The notes under the pieces: generated by a model
The model's database searches: none
Seen by the model: the letters and a program-made list of their open reading frames with translations, nothing else
What the model was told of the DNA's origin: nothing
Shown: positions 22,860 through 35,583 of the stretch, piece after piece
How the letters are laid out: the number at the start of each line of letters is the position of its first letter
How positions within the stretch are numbered: position 1 is the first letter of the stretch
Assembly: GCF_048544455.1 (NCBI RefSeq)
Contig: NC_133530.1
Coordinates: 18,715,748-18,779,747 of the forward strand
Direction of reading: 5' to 3'
DNA from: Silene latifolia
Lineage: Eukaryota > Streptophyta > Magnoliopsida > Caryophyllales > Caryophyllaceae
DNA: 64,000 bases
Translations under genes and position numbers: made by a program

Positions 22860-23353
22860 AACAAGGAGCACACGCCGGCTGACACCGTCACACCGGCGAG
22901 AATGACAATCACCCTCAGGAAACGAACACCTCGACGGTCACGACCAGCGCAGTTGATACTCGCAAAGCGATCAAAACGCCTTAGAAGCGTTACACAGTTG
23001 AGGAACGCACTCTAGACTGCCTCGGCCAAGCCAAGGCGGAAACAAAGGAGACGCCAAATTAATAACATGAGAAAAACTCAGACAAAGACAAGAAAAGACC
23101 TCGGCCAAGCCAGAGGCAAAGTGAAAACGCTAAGTACAGATTGAGACGCTCAACTATTAGCACAAGAAAAAGGAATGAGGTAAAGACCTCGACCAAGCCG
23201 GAGGCAGACGAAACGAGCTCTTATTAAAAATGTTCAACAAATTACAAGAAATGCAAACGACGGCCGTCCCCATAAGGGTCAGCCAAAAGACAACCTACCA
23301 AAGTTGTACAAAATACAAAGACAGAAAGGCAAAAGGGTACAGATATCATCTCC
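22860..23353. other. Internal gypsy sequence without ORF
   Basis: Contains loosely repeated cctcggccaagcc words, the counterpart of the 85-90-bp repeats at 53720-54260 in element 2. No gene. Confidence 0.5.
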
Positions 23354-25988
23354 CTATGTCTGTTGCTGCTCGCCATCAGCAGCGGTAGCAGCATCTCCTT
23401 CGATGGGCAACCCAGCGGTTTTCCTGGCAGCCTCAGCTTCAGCGGCCTCAGCCTTTGCCTCGGCAGCCTCAGCTTCCCTCATTCTCTTGGCCTCCTCATT
23501 GGCCGTCTTTGCCTTCTCAGCAAGGGCTGCTGCCTCCTCGGCCGCCTCTTTCTCTATCTTCACCCTCACCGCCTCCTTGGCTCTCTCCTCCACGGCATTC
23601 TCCTTAGCTTCGAGCTTGACGTCAAACAGCTCGTTAAATCTGCCCCACGGGAAGGAACCGTCAAGAGGGAAGAGTTCCCCAATCACTTCCCTGGCAGCGT
23701 CTTCGGCCAGATCCCGGAATTCGGCGCACATGTTAGGGAGCATGTCGGTTTGGAGCATCTCAATGTCGTCCTCCTTTTGCCTAATGATGGCCTCCTTGCT
23801 CCGAATCACCTTCCCCTGGATCGAAACCGTTCCCGAATTCATTCCTCTGCTTTGGAGATAAAAGTCGGCGTGCCTCGAACAAGGTCATACTTCGCCGCGA
23901 CTTTTCAACTTCGGGCGCGCGGCCTCGGCCTTGGCTCTCTCAAAGAAGGACCTCCTTTTCGGCGTCCTCCCGAGCTTTCTCTCCAAGAGCGCTTTCTCGG
24001 CCTCCCCCTAAGCCTCTGCTCATTGAGAAGATCCAGCTTCGCCTTCGCGGCCACCTTCTTAGTGGCATTAAGCTCAAAAGCGGATTGCGCCACGGCCTTC
24101 TCCTGCTCCATGATACGAGCACGGTCGACTCGTTCCACCTCGCCGATCTCTTGATCAACCTCGCTTTCCGCTACAAGTCGGGAGGGGAAGCCTTCGGGAT
24201 GAAGAACCGGTGGCGACGTTTCGATCACCGACTGCGGTCGGGAAAGGGAAACCTTACGGGATGAAGAGTCAATGGCGACGTTATGATCACCCGACTGCGC
24301 GGGGTTCTCCTCCACTTCACGCTCAACAAGAGCGGCGGTCGGCAATGGTGATCTACAAAATTAAAAAAAAAAAGAAAAAGAGCATCGTATCAACATACAT
24401 AGGCATGCCGAAGAGCACATCATCGGCGGCGCTGATGAACAAAGCTAAATCGAGCCACGGATAGATCAATACCGTGCTTGGCCTTCTTGGCCGAAGGGCG
24501 CATTTCCTCGTCGCCAGCAGCGAAGCAACGGCGCAGTAAAAGGCTGTGCCTTTCTTTTACGGACAAGGGGCGACCCCTCCTCCTCATCGGAGTCATCCCC
24601 ATTGGAGATATAAACGATCTCCACCGTCTCCTTACGAACGAAGGGGGGATGGAAGGCGGAGCCGATGTCGACGCCATCACCGCCGAAGGCTTTGTTTTCG
24701 CGTATGACGCGGCATGTTACTAACAACCTTCGCACAGGCCTCCACCACATTCAAGCTTTTCATTTCTTTGGTCCATAAGATCATTCGGCGACGTCCTGCG
24801 GTCATGGGTCAGAGCCTTGGGATGCAAGTTAGCAACGGTTTTGTCTTTGTGCAGCCCCATTCTCCGGAGGATATCCTCGGACAAATCCGGTCCAAAGTGG
24901 TCTGCGAAGGAAACAAAGCAAGAATTAAGTAGAAGAAATAAATCGAAGTTCGAAAAAACAGGAACATTGACAGCGGTGATGGGCCTCATACCGACCCCAC
25001 TCACCTGTGCTAAGGCGGTATGAGGCCGACATGGTGAGCGGCTCATCGAAGAATGATGCGTTGGGGAATCCATCTTTTCGGCACCCACTCTTGTCCGCCT
25101 CAAAAAGCCTCATCGCGACTTCTCATCCTCTTTAAGAAGGACCTTGCTGGCATCCATCTTGAGCTTTTTCCGGGTGACCCATCTGTCATGTTCCGCCTTA
25201 GTCTCACACCGCAAGTTAACCAGTCTTTGGAAACGTGGGGCAAAGCGCGGATAGTCATCCAAGCACCTTAACGTACACCCACCGATCTCTCCAGTCTTTG
25301 CGAGAAGTAAGTTTGTCAACAGAGACATAACCCTTATCCATGTGCACACTGTATCAACCGACGCGCCGAGAGATGTGGTGGAGATAATGAAGCCGGCGGA
25401 ATAAATTTACCGTCGGGGCCTCCCCTTTGAAGAGACAAAGCCACACAAAGCCGACTATCGTCCTCATGGCCAACGGATGCGGTTGGGCCACAGCGACGTT
25501 CATAGCTTTGATGATAGCCATGACGTACTCATTCGGAAACCGGGCCCGTACTCCAAGTGTCGCATGTATACGCCGGTATGGCCCGGTGGAGGGCAACAGA
25601 GACGGCTTTGACCCTCCTCGGGGATAACAATCTTGTATCCCCTGCCAAAGAAGAAATGGCCCTCGAAAAATGTCTCACCGGAACAACTGGCCAACTTATG
25701 GGTCCAAGCTCGGTCAACGCGTACCTTACAGACGTCACCGTGATCCATAACGTACTGCCTCCCCTCTTTGGGACGGGCCTTTTCAGCATCATCACCAAAA
25801 TCGTCTGCATCATCATCGACATCATCGTCATCCTCCCATTCCTCCAAAATTCGGGGATCAACTTCAGGAGAAGGAGACCTAGGGCCCCCAGGCCTTATCA
25901 GGAGGGCGTCCAACTTCTCCTCCTCACCAAGACGCGACGGGGAACCCCCCCGCGCCGGTTTGCTATGCCCAGCATCAGCAGAAGACAT
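23354..25988 (-). pseudogene. Antisense gene of gypsy element 1 (Transposase_28-like plus coiled coil)
   Basis: Opposite to gag. It starts at ATG 25988 (MSSADAGHSKPARGG), then an acidic stretch EEWEDDDDVDDDADD, then a block with GRGYKIVIPEE, GHTGVYMRHLEYG, MAIIKAMNVAVAQPHPLAM and FVWLCLFKGEAPTVNLFRRL. This last part resembles the plant family called putative gypsy-type transposon (Transposase_28). An intron of 103 bp (24902-25004, GT-AG) precedes HFGPDLSEDILRRMGL. The C-terminal third (23354-24345) is a charged Ala/Glu/Lys coiled coil. Several frameshifts break it here. Function unknown; the family assignment is from memory of its sequence pattern. Confidence 0.65.
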
Positions 25989-26162
25989 GTTTACAATAAA
26001 AACTTACAAAGTTAAGAAATTGGAAAGTTTGTTTGTTTACCTTGAAGAAAAACACCCGCCGGAGTAACAACTCTGAAAATTAGAAGACAATGAAACCCTT
26101 GAAAGTTTAGAGAGGAAAATTTTGGAGAATGAAATTGGTGGCCAATTTCACGGGATAACTGC

Positions 26163-26173
26163 CCTATTTATAG
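26163..26173 (-). promoter_or_regulatory. TATA-like box of the antisense gene, element 1
   Basis: On the minus strand ccctataaatagggc lies about 175 bases before the antisense ATG. The equivalent sequence ctctataaatagagc is at 51190-51204 in element 2, in the same position relative to the antisense gene. Confidence 0.55.
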
Positions 26174-26680
26174 GGAAAAGCCCATGAAGAAGGACCAATC
26201 AGAGAACAGCCCATGAAGCGTCAACCAATCAGCGTGCAGACACGTGTCGGACATGCAACCACGGGATGTCAATCGTTGCAACAGTTGAACGTCAATCAAT
26301 GCAACAGTGACCAAGCGTCTTCAACACGCCCATTCATATCTCTCCGCCTATTCACCTTCCTCAACAAATTCCCAAGCATCTGTTCTCCGCCGGCCACATG
26401 ATCAACCAAGCTAAGTAGCGCCGGCCGGGGGCAATCAAAAACAACCGGCACTCTCAACCCTGGTCTCGGCCAGCGTCACTTTCTTTTCCACATCGGATGC
26501 CCTTTACGCATCCATGTGGAGGGGGGATATGGTACGGCCTAAGAAAGACCAGGCCGAGGTAAAAGAAGCCGCCGCAGAAGAAGCCGATGCAGAAAATTTT
26601 CTACAAATTACTTGCGCAGAATATACGCTCAAACGTACATCGAAGCCCATACCACGGCATAGACTACGCTGGGGACAAAT

Positions 26681-27287
26681 TGATGGGGCATATTCTGCAC
26701 CGCTGACCAAGTCAACATGTTGAGCAAGGTCAAAGATATCCACAGCAATTTGACGGCTTAGACAGCCTAGCCGATGCAGCCCATCGGCCTGTCCGCCTGG
26801 GTCTCGGCATGGCAACCTGCCAGCCGGGACACATACCCGCGTACTCATATCCAAGATCCCTCGGCGGTGAGTCAACAGGGCCCGCCGGCCTGCCATAGGT
26901 CCCTCAGCCGAGGGGTAGATCAGTCTTTCCACCTGCTAGCCACTTGGCCACTTGGCCACTACGTGACAAAAGGTGAAAGTCTATAAATACTCCTCAACCT
27001 TCATTGAGGAAAGATATCCACAACTTAACCTAAGAAACACTATTCATCTGGTATTATCTTCCTTATCTCTCTACAATATACATTCAGTCAAGCAACAACT
27101 TATCCCTTAAGTTTACTGACTTGAGCGTCAGAGTGAGTACGCTTGGCACAAAGCCAAGCCCTCAGTTCGTTCATTGTTGCAGGAGAGGCTGAGAGGAACA
27201 ATTAAGGAAAGAAGGATTCAACCAAAGACGACATTCTACAAGCTACGAGTGGTAACGAATATCTGCTCTGGAATTACACCCGGAACA
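26681..27287 (+). repeat. 3' LTR of gypsy element 1
   Basis: 607 bp, same length and nearly the same sequence as the 5' LTR. It is preceded by the polypurine tract ctggggacaaat. Confidence 0.9.
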
Positions 27288-27472
27288 AATACAATCAAGT
27301 GTTGCATAAAAAGATCTTGAATTCGCAAACAAATTAATAATGAACTTTTTTACTTTGATAAATAGTAAAATTAAATCTTTTTATTTTTCAAATATAGGTA
27401 ATTATTACGTCTCATTACATTTGACTAATTAAAACACATCATAATTTTTAACCATTAATCAAAATCGAACAT

Positions 27473-28070
27473 CTACCTAGTATAAAAGCTAGGTTTTTTC
27501 TATCTTTCTTATTGGTTCCTTAAAATCAGGGTAAAGAATTGCATTTTTTATAGGTGGACCCTACCACAAACTTGCATTGGATTTATTTAATTTTCTCTCC
27601 ATACAATTTTTTCTTTGTTGACAGATTAAAGTATCTTTTAAGGAAAAATATAAAACGTAAAAGAAGCTTAAATAAAGACTAAAAAAGTACATGGAGGCTA
27701 AAAAAAATGAAATGTTAATCTACACTTTATTATATTAAAATGTAGGTCATGTGAAATGTCGCGGGTTCAGCATATGTACTATATCTTAATTAATATCTAA
27801 TGTACGTAATTTATATTTCAAATTTAAAATGTTATATATGACTTGACAGAGAATGTAATCATTTTTTGTATACTTTTACTTACAATTAATGTTTTAAACA
27901 TCATACTGTGCAAATTTACATGGGCTTAGATTATCATAATAACATAGAAATTAATTCACTTATCAAGTCATTAAAAATACGACTCTCTATTCAACTCTCT
28001 ATAATTATATCCATCTGTCTAAAATTTTAATAGTATAACCGTGCATTTTTTGCACGGGACTAAAACTAGT
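27473..28070 (+). mobile_element. Short non-autonomous Helitron
   Basis: Begins TCTACCTAGTATAAAAGC after an A, and ends with the hairpin ccgtgcattttttgcacgg, a short spacer and CTAGT followed by T. 598 bp, A/T-rich, no coding capacity. Same superfamily as 10818-14108 but opposite orientation. Confidence 0.7.
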
Positions 28071-29633
28071 TTCATAGCCGGAAGATGTATCTACTAACCC
28101 TCTAAAGAGGAGAGTAGCCTCATTCCAATCGTGCCCTAAGGAGAGTCGGTCGATTCTTAAATTTCTTTATCCGGCTAAAAACGTTGACAGCTATATCGCA
28201 AAATGTCACAGATGTCCTTAATTTGGATAGAATATCTCGAGACATGAGCAATCCATCCTGTTGTCGTAGTCTCATAAAACACAACCACCTATGTAAATTG
28301 CACCACATCACTGACTCCTCCAAAGCAATTTCGATATATAAACACACAGGATAGATTTGTTCAAGAAGACGAGTACCAAAATCTGATAACAGTGCATAAA
28401 GAAGTTGAACAAAAGAAGTGAATGATGATGTTTCTCTACATCACAGCTAAATCGCCAAAATCAGTACCCTACCGCAATGCTCTACACATCTAGCGTTGTT
28501 ATGTTTCCACAGGTGTTCCGGATGAGTGTTATACATTTGAATGTTGTGGAGGATCATCTTTCCAACCTTTCAACAGTAAAACGTAATTCATCAGCATAAG
28601 TCCAGACAAATTCCTGCACAATTAAAAAAGAATGTAAATTGTAATAGGCCCAATACTAAAAGAACGAGTGAGCCACAATTTTAGACATAAATGAAGCCGC
28701 TGCAAATAAACTAACATAGAAGTTACTCCTTATTTACTAGCAAAAACTTTGACAAGCCAGATTCGCTAAGAATAGTTCGCCTACATATCATTATTATGGT
28801 TCGTTAAATGATTTTAGTCAGACCATTAAGTCATGCTAAATCGTACTCTACAAAGCGGGCAAGAAGTTCAAAATCAAATTTGCAGAACTAAAAAAAAATA
28901 ATAGCTTGAGTAATACAGTGATACTGATGACTTTGTAAACAGTTACACATAGATGACATAATTTAACTTCAGTTATTGTGATGACTTTGTAAACAATTAC
29001 AAATATTTACTTCACGCCATTACAACAACATTTTGCTATATTACATCATATTCCTGAACCAAAGCATGGTGAGCCTTTGGGCTAATTTCCCTGAGCCATT
29101 ATGTGCAAGAAATGTAATTCCTCGTCATTATGGTTAGAGCCATGAGTTTGAGAGAAAAAAACATGGTATAGGCTCAACCACTATCCACCACTGTAGGGTG
29201 TAACCTAAAACAGTTACATATTTTATGCAGTATTAGTGTATTATTGTAATTGCTATTCAATGTCGTCAATATCTCACATTCTCCCCCCTTGATTAAGTGA
29301 TCTTTAAGGGAGAATTTTTAAGGCTCTTTACGACCTCAAATCAGAAGAAATTTTCGGCAGTGCATAAATAAGTTTCAAACTCATTAACTCGTGAAAAGAA
29401 CTGTAGGTGTGGCGAAGCTAAACCAATAATTCGATTCACCCAACTCAAATAGGCTTCGACTGCATTGAATCACCAACTAACAACCAGACGTTTTAGTATC
29501 AAGAAAACTCGTTACAAAAGCTGTGTGCTACTCGGTTTAATTATAGTCTAAAAGGGCAGTTGTCACAAAGTGTAAGTGTAGGAAAGTGTAAGTGTAGGAG
29601 ACTATAGAGTAAATAAGTAGTACATTACCTCAC
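28071..29633. other. Downstream region of the DUF3615-like gene, possible copia LTR edge
   Basis: No confident gene. At 29277-29300, read on the minus strand, caaggggggagaatg is followed by TGAGATATTGACGAC, which looks like a polypurine tract and the start of a 3' LTR of a copia element in minus orientation; I could not find the other end. Bases 28100-28340 contain one minus-strand open frame of unknown nature. Confidence 0.35.
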
Positions 29634-32600
29634 TCAAAATACTCCATTGCCACATGTCTTAAAATCATACATGGCAAAATCATCCCCAGCAAGAACCCGG
29701 TAGCCATATTTTGGACCTGGATGAATAAGCCCGCCAGTGCACATAGCGCAAACTCTACCAAATGAAGATTCTGCAGAAAAGTGAGCATTAGAGGTTGCCA
29801 AAGACAGTGTAAATGCACAAATATTATAAAATGGTTATCAATTACCCCTTTAAACCTCTATATTATGTATTACACTCACCTAATTCATTATTTCATTTTA
29901 TTCCCTTTATCGCCACCACTAATGTCTACCATTGTTTTTTACTTTACCCCTCCAGTGATTATAAAATGCATCATTATAAAAATGATTTACCATATTTAGC
30001 ATCCTTTTCCATGATGCAACAACCAATAACTTCGAGAAACGGCTCTTTCTCCATAGTCCAGTTGTCGGGAGAGTGACCACTAAACAAGGGAAGAATGAGC
30101 TCGGCGAAACAAAGCTTGGTTTCATTGTTGAAGTTGCTCGACTTCACCGTGAAATTCATATAAAAAATTATTCTACACTTTTCCATCCGGTCAATAACTG
30201 TTGTGACTACCAAAAGTTCCCAATCAGCCTCCTGAAAAACCAAATCAATAAAATTTTAAATCGGCGTTATGAAGCTGGCACCTTTGCAAACCCGCAAAAT
30301 CATTTTGTTAGGTAATATTAAATTCTCATTGCAAACATCAAAACTTTGGGTTTCAGGCTAACACAAAATAAATATCCAAACCAAAGAGCCACATAAAAAG
30401 ATAAAACCAGAAACGCTTGAAATGACCGTGGGAAACCGAGCCAAGTCAACTTGCAGTGAGCCAAAACTGGGAATCATTTTGAAGTCGAGGATTCCCAAAA
30501 ATGACGAGCAGTGAATCAATGATGATTTTATGAAGATTCAAAATTTTAGCAATTCCGAGTATTTTGCAATGCACTTTTAGGGTGTGTTTGGATTGAGGGA
30601 TTTGAGAAGAAAGGGAGAGGAGGGAATTGGAAGGATGAGAAATCCATTGTTTGGTTAGCAAAATGAAGGTAGAGGGATTTGGAAGGGAGAGAAAATGGAT
30701 CCCTCCATTTCCTTCCTACAAGGCAAATTATTTCCCCACCAACATAGGCAAGATTTGGAGGGAAAATCATCTCCTCCATTCTCCCTCCCTTCCCCTTCCC
30801 TTCCTTTCTCTTCCCTCCTTCTCCCTCCCCTTCCTTTCCCTCCTTTTTTTCTATCCAAACAATGCCTTAAAGATGCTAAAGACAACTACCGGTGTACGCT
30901 ATATTACCTTTCTAAAACAAAAAGGACAACTGGTGTACTTCTTCAAATAGTTGATCATTCACTTGATTGGCCAAAAGCCAAACCACATGAACCAGCAACA
31001 TCATAACAACCTCAAAAACACACATATCATTTGCAGGGCTAAGGGGTCTTTTTCCTTGTGTAAGAGATATTACATCAAGTTACAATAATTGTCAATTTGT
31101 CAGTCCCCTCTAATATAAATCGCCATTGCACTATAGAAGTCTTGTGTGTGGTGGTTGGGTTATCGATTACAATATAAGAGATCTGATTTCCATGATCCGA
31201 AACAACCAACCAAAAAAAATCTTAACACCTAATTGACACTATTGTAGATAAAACAAGAAAAGAGTCACATAATACAACTGACTTACCACTTTACAATTGA
31301 GATGTTTGACGGCTTTCATTGCAAAGACGAGATATTTATCCATATATCTTATTGTATCTTCTCTAATTGTCGAACAATTCAATCCCGTTGAAGGACGATA
31401 AAGCCAAAATCTTAAGTCTTTAAATTTGTCTCCAAGTACAACATTGTAACCGTCTTTGGGACCCGGGTGAATCACCTTGTCATGACAAATCATGCAATTG
31501 ATGCCCAAAGGATTACCTGCATTGAGTTTTAAAAAGTAAATGTCATTAGTATTAAAATTTTATCTCAGTTTCCTAAATTTACAATATGTCACAAGTCTTA
31601 ACCTGTATCAACTTTCTTCAACAACGCGCAACCTTGAATTACAATTCCTTTTTCATCAACCTTGTTCAAAGAAGGAGTTTTTAACTCGGCATAAAACATT
31701 TCATCCTTTCCAGATTTTGATTTAGCATCAAAGTTGACGTGCATTGTTGATTTGGGATATGAGATATCATACCCAACACGAGTTACCTCGACTAACTTGA
31801 AATCGACATTCTTGCAAATACCATAACAGTCAAATATCAGTACAATTGATACCTTGATTTGGGAAATGACGCAACCATTAACTTTTCATATAACGAATTT
31901 AAATCTAGATTAAAATTGAACATCAAGATTATCTGACATGCAACGACTAATAGAAAGTAAGATAATGACTTTCCTTGGTATTCGCGCATAGTAAACAAAC
32001 TAGCTGAATGAGGGCGTGTAAGATAGTGTAGGCACAAAACTATGCATCATATTGAGTTCTCACACAATATTGAACAAGGTCAGGTTGTATAAGTCAAAAT
32101 CATTCGTACTAAGCACAACCGAGTAGTATAAACAAACAAATACAAACGGGGATAAACACACATACCTGGACGCAATTGAAATAGGCTAGAGCTATTTCGG
32201 CAAACGGGGAAAACTCACTGACTTGACGTGTAGGATATTGTGGTAAAGTGATAACCTAAAGAGGCATTTTGCTGAAGACAACAACATGGTATTATAATCA
32301 TTACGAGTAATACAGTTACAAAGCAGATAAAAAGCAAAGTAGTGAGTATTGAACCAAACCAAAATACAGAAATACTTACTCCATAGGGTTTCTAAATGGA
32401 AGATTATGAGACATAGCATACCTAGCGAGCAGCTGAAAAGAAAACCGAAAACCAACTCAGAAATACTTGAAAAAAAAGTATAATATCAAGCCCCAATAGA
32501 GAAAGTCAAAACCAAAGGCAATGGACAAATGATAAATCACCTCCTCAAGTCCATCACCATTTTCATACAGCGGGGATGAGTCGTTTATAAAAGCAGTCTG

Positions 32601-33242
32601 ATCCAAAAATGGGCGATCCCTCCTTACTCCACAAGTTTGAAAACTACTTATATATTCTGTCACCAAAACATAATAATAAAAAAGATAGTCTTTCAATTTT
32701 TTCAATAGACATAGCATAGTCCTTTTAAGCACGATTACACCCTTGTGGCTTCATGGCTAGGGAAGGCTTGCCCCAATTACACCCTTGTGGTGGGACCCTT
32801 TTCCAGACCCTTTACGTGTGAATTGTTAGTTTTGAATTTATGACCGGCGTAAAGTAAAGTGACTCACTATGTTGTTTACATAGAGGTAAAACTATGTACA
32901 TCAAAGTATCAAACCCTTTACAACACATGGGTTGTTGTAAATTGCTTTAAACCTTGTACAAGTACAACATATACTAACATGGATTTAAATTACAGAGAAT
33001 TTCACTAAATAGTATCAAAAAATAGTTTAAAACAACTGATTCGTTTTGTGTAAACCGATATGAACTATACTAGCTGATTAAGACTGAACAATTGAATTGA
33101 AATTATATACATATATAGAAAACATACTTATATCCAAAGCCCTAATTTTGGAGGTAGAAACACCCAGTAAATCCTCATAACTACGCGCACGACGATACAC
33201 CATAGGATTCAATGCCGGGTTAGAAGAAGAAGAATCAGACAT
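29634..33242 (-). CDS. Two-module DUF3615-like protein, 378 residues
   Basis: Seven exons, all GT-AG and in phase: 33242-33128, 32656-32541, 32255-32166, 31810-31603, 31516-31287, 30231-29991, 29770-29634. The protein starts MSDSSSSNPALNPMVYRRAR. It then holds two copies of one module. Each has a helix (FAEIALAYFNCVQ; YLVFAMKAVKHLNCK), a strand and the motif MHVNFDAKSKSG/IFYMNFTVKSSN followed by FYAELK/CFAELI, a Cys strand (IVIQGCALLKK; EVIGCCIMEK), and CxxC plus HPGPKxGY (CMICHDKVIHPGPKDGY; CAMCTGGLIHPGPKYGY). This pattern fits plant DUF3615 proteins, whose function is unknown. The Cys/His pattern could bind zinc. A non-coding first exon (about 33346-33440) probably precedes it. Confidence 0.75.
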
Positions 33243-33345
33243 AACTGTTTCAACCAAAAATTAATAAAATTGAAAGTTAATCACGCAGAATTTCAACCGA
33301 AAATTAATAAAATAAAAGCAAACAAAACTAATCCGAAACAATACC

Positions 33346-33440
33346 TGCAAGCTGGGTAATTTGATGAAGATTTTGATTTTGATTTTGATGAATATTGTGA
33401 ATTTGTGATTGTGTATAGAAGCTGAGTTTTTTTAAAGACA
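33346..33440 (-). other. Likely 5'UTR exon of the DUF3615-like gene
   Basis: On the minus strand a pyrimidine/A-rich leader ends with cccagcttgcag followed by gtattgtttcgg, a plausible donor. The ATG follows about 100 bases later. Inferred from spacing only. Confidence 0.4.
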
Positions 33441-34440
33441 TTTTATTGGTGGATGATTTTATATATATGAGTCTCCCATATTTTCTATTCTATTTAATTA
33501 CCCTCTCTTTCCAACCCATTCTCTATTTCTATCTTTTATTCCTATTTTAATTACTTACTAAATTTAATGTTCGGGCGATACCCGGACCAACTTGTAATAT
33601 TATGTCTCGTGAACTCCCGTGTACAAAGAGGCTTTGATGCGTACTTCAATTTCAAACTAACTACATTACTCATCCTAAGAAATTTGTAATTCAGCAAAAA
33701 AGTAGTTAAGACTAAAATATTTAACGTATATTACTGTTTAGCCTTTGATATGTTGTTATGTGCTTCATGTTTTTCAATTATTGTTAGGATTTACATAGTA
33801 TTTGTTTTTTTTTACAATACAATTATTCAGGTTAAAATCCAATAATGACACTTTTAGTACGCTTATAAGAGATTAGTTAGTCGTACAAATACACAGAAGC
33901 TTAATATCACATCACAACACGTCTATAACTAAATGTCACACACCTTAGTTTTTGAGGAAATCTTACTAAATGCCCGATCTATCTCATAACAAAAGGGCTC
34001 GTAATAAAAGAAACATACTCGTATACCAATTAAACTTACAAATCGAACCTCTTTAATAAACACAATAGTTAATGTGACAACATTAGTTACAAAAGGTTTA
34101 CAATGTCAAAACTACAAATTGCACCTCGAGAAAATTAATGAGACCATAAACTAAAATAAATACCACTAACACCAAAAAGTTGCTACACCAAGAAAGACAG
34201 TTTGATTTAAGAGGCTTTTTCGCAACGATTAAGGACTGAAATTATCACAACTAAATTGCAAATAGCCAATTACCATAGGTCAATCAACCCATCAATGCAA
34301 AAATTTTACGCACCCTCTTAAATAAATCTTAGAATCGCCTCTGTATTTAAGGGTGTGACGGTGTGTCTATAGTCTAAATTAACATATTCTAATCTCATAA
34401 TAAACATGTATAAACTGAATGCGGAAGCGATAAAAGGGAT
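33441..34440. other. A/T-rich intergenic DNA
   Basis: Upstream flank of the minus-strand gene. No ORF, tRNA or clear terminal repeats were seen. Confidence 0.4.
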
Positions 34441-35090
34441 CGATTACTTACCTCCAGCCATTGCTTGAAATTATTAATCCGTCTTAATGAATAACCCAAT
34501 TTTTTATGCCCCAAATCTGGCTTGACTTCCAAACCCTCAGCCTCACAATTTAGATGGTGTATTTTTTTAATGAGGTAGGTTTGGTGAATTGTGAGTGATA
34601 AGTTATGGGAGATAATAGTGGAAACAAAATCCTAGTTAAATTCCACAATACAATGTACCAACTTACTCTCCATAAAATAACTTAATTAATTATTAATAAA
34701 ATACTTATTTATTTTATGGAATATCTTACATTCTCCCACTTGATCCATTTAACAAGATACATAACATATGGATCATGACGATGAACTCCCTTAGAGCAAG
34801 AATTAATCTTCGATGTATCACAATATATCAAATCACTCACACTACATACACATTTAACCTAATGAGTAAATCCCACGTTTAATCGAGCTTCAAGCAAAAT
34901 GATATTTCTCAACATTACTTTATAAATATACGCATATAAATCCAAAAGAGAAAATATACAACTTAATAAAAGTTTCTTACAAAAACTTAATGGATGTACT
35001 ACATAATGGAACCAAGTCCAATTCTCACTACATGATCCTTGAAAGTCTTAATTGACATGCCTTTAGTCAAGATATTGTCGTGTCTATGTA
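34440..35090 (-). mobile_element. Fragment of a Ty1/copia element: end of pol, PPT and LTR
   Basis: On the minus strand 35090-34990 reads NILTKGMSIKTFKDHVVRIG, the typical C-terminus of copia RNase H (ILTKG...F..H....G). A 3' untranslated stretch follows, then the polypurine tract caagtgggagaatg, then TGTAAGATATTCC at about 34733, which should be the start of the 3' LTR running to about 34440. The rest of the element is absent. Confidence 0.6.
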
Positions 35091-35095
35091 AGTTG

Positions 35096-35361
35096 TACTT
35101 CCTCCATTCAACTTCACTCTACCACTTTCTTTTTTCACGTTTGTCAATGCGTGTTTTACGCGCTAAATATCGTTAGCTACGTATTTGCAAAAATTATAAA
35201 AGTTAGATATTTTTAATGTACTCGTAAAGACGAATCAATCAAACAAGGTCCCACATGAATATATTTGCACTTACGTATCGAGAGACAATCGAAATTGAAT
35301 ACACAATTGTGAATAGTGTACAAAAGTGAAATAGGTAGAGTGGAGTTGAATGGAGGAAGTA
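35096..35361. mobile_element. Stowaway-like MITE, copy 1 of a pair
   Basis: The body (35098-35359) has perfect TIRs starting cttcctccattcaactccac, flanked by TA. It is almost the same as 37321-37578. Confidence 0.8.
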
Positions 35362-35583
35362 TATTATTTGATCCGTTTTTAACTTTAAAACGGATAAATA
35401 TTCATATTTCTTCCACTCTCCACTGTTGATTGACAAGAATTGCATTCATTTCCTACAGCTTAGCAGCTTAACTTATTTATGATCCAAAAGACTTGTTATA
35501 TTTACTTCTTGGAGCTTCCATTATTAAACACATTGTTAAACACTTGAAATAATCCAAAATAAAACAACACAGCTAAATTTGCA

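Larger units (their letters stand above)
18585..27292 (+). mobile_element. Ty3/gypsy element of Tat/Retand type, non-autonomous (element 1)
   Basis: Complete element 18590-27287 with two 607-bp LTRs and a 5-bp target duplication AATAC (18585-18589 and 27288-27292). It has a PBS, gag and protease. Then comes a deletion joining the protease region to the post-integrase region (junction about 22060-22080), so RT, RNase H and integrase are absent. After that follow a 114-bp minisatellite, an antisense gene and a PPT (ctggggacaaat). The LTRs differ at only a handful of positions, so the insertion is recent even though it cannot code for its own enzymes. Element 2 in this window is the same family with pol present. 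Confidence 0.9.

Noticed and set aside
22176-22912. Repeat proteins read in both strands of the minisatellite
   Set aside because: Open frames arise because the 114-bp unit is a multiple of three and GC-rich; they have no start context or neighbours that support translation.
28120-28347. 75-codon minus-strand ORF downstream of the DUF3615-like gene
   Set aside because: No recognised domain and no splice partner; kept only as part of an unassigned region.
34440-34560. Possible first exon MAG|gtaagt on the minus strand
   Set aside because: The position is better explained as the end of a copia LTR; no downstream exon was found.
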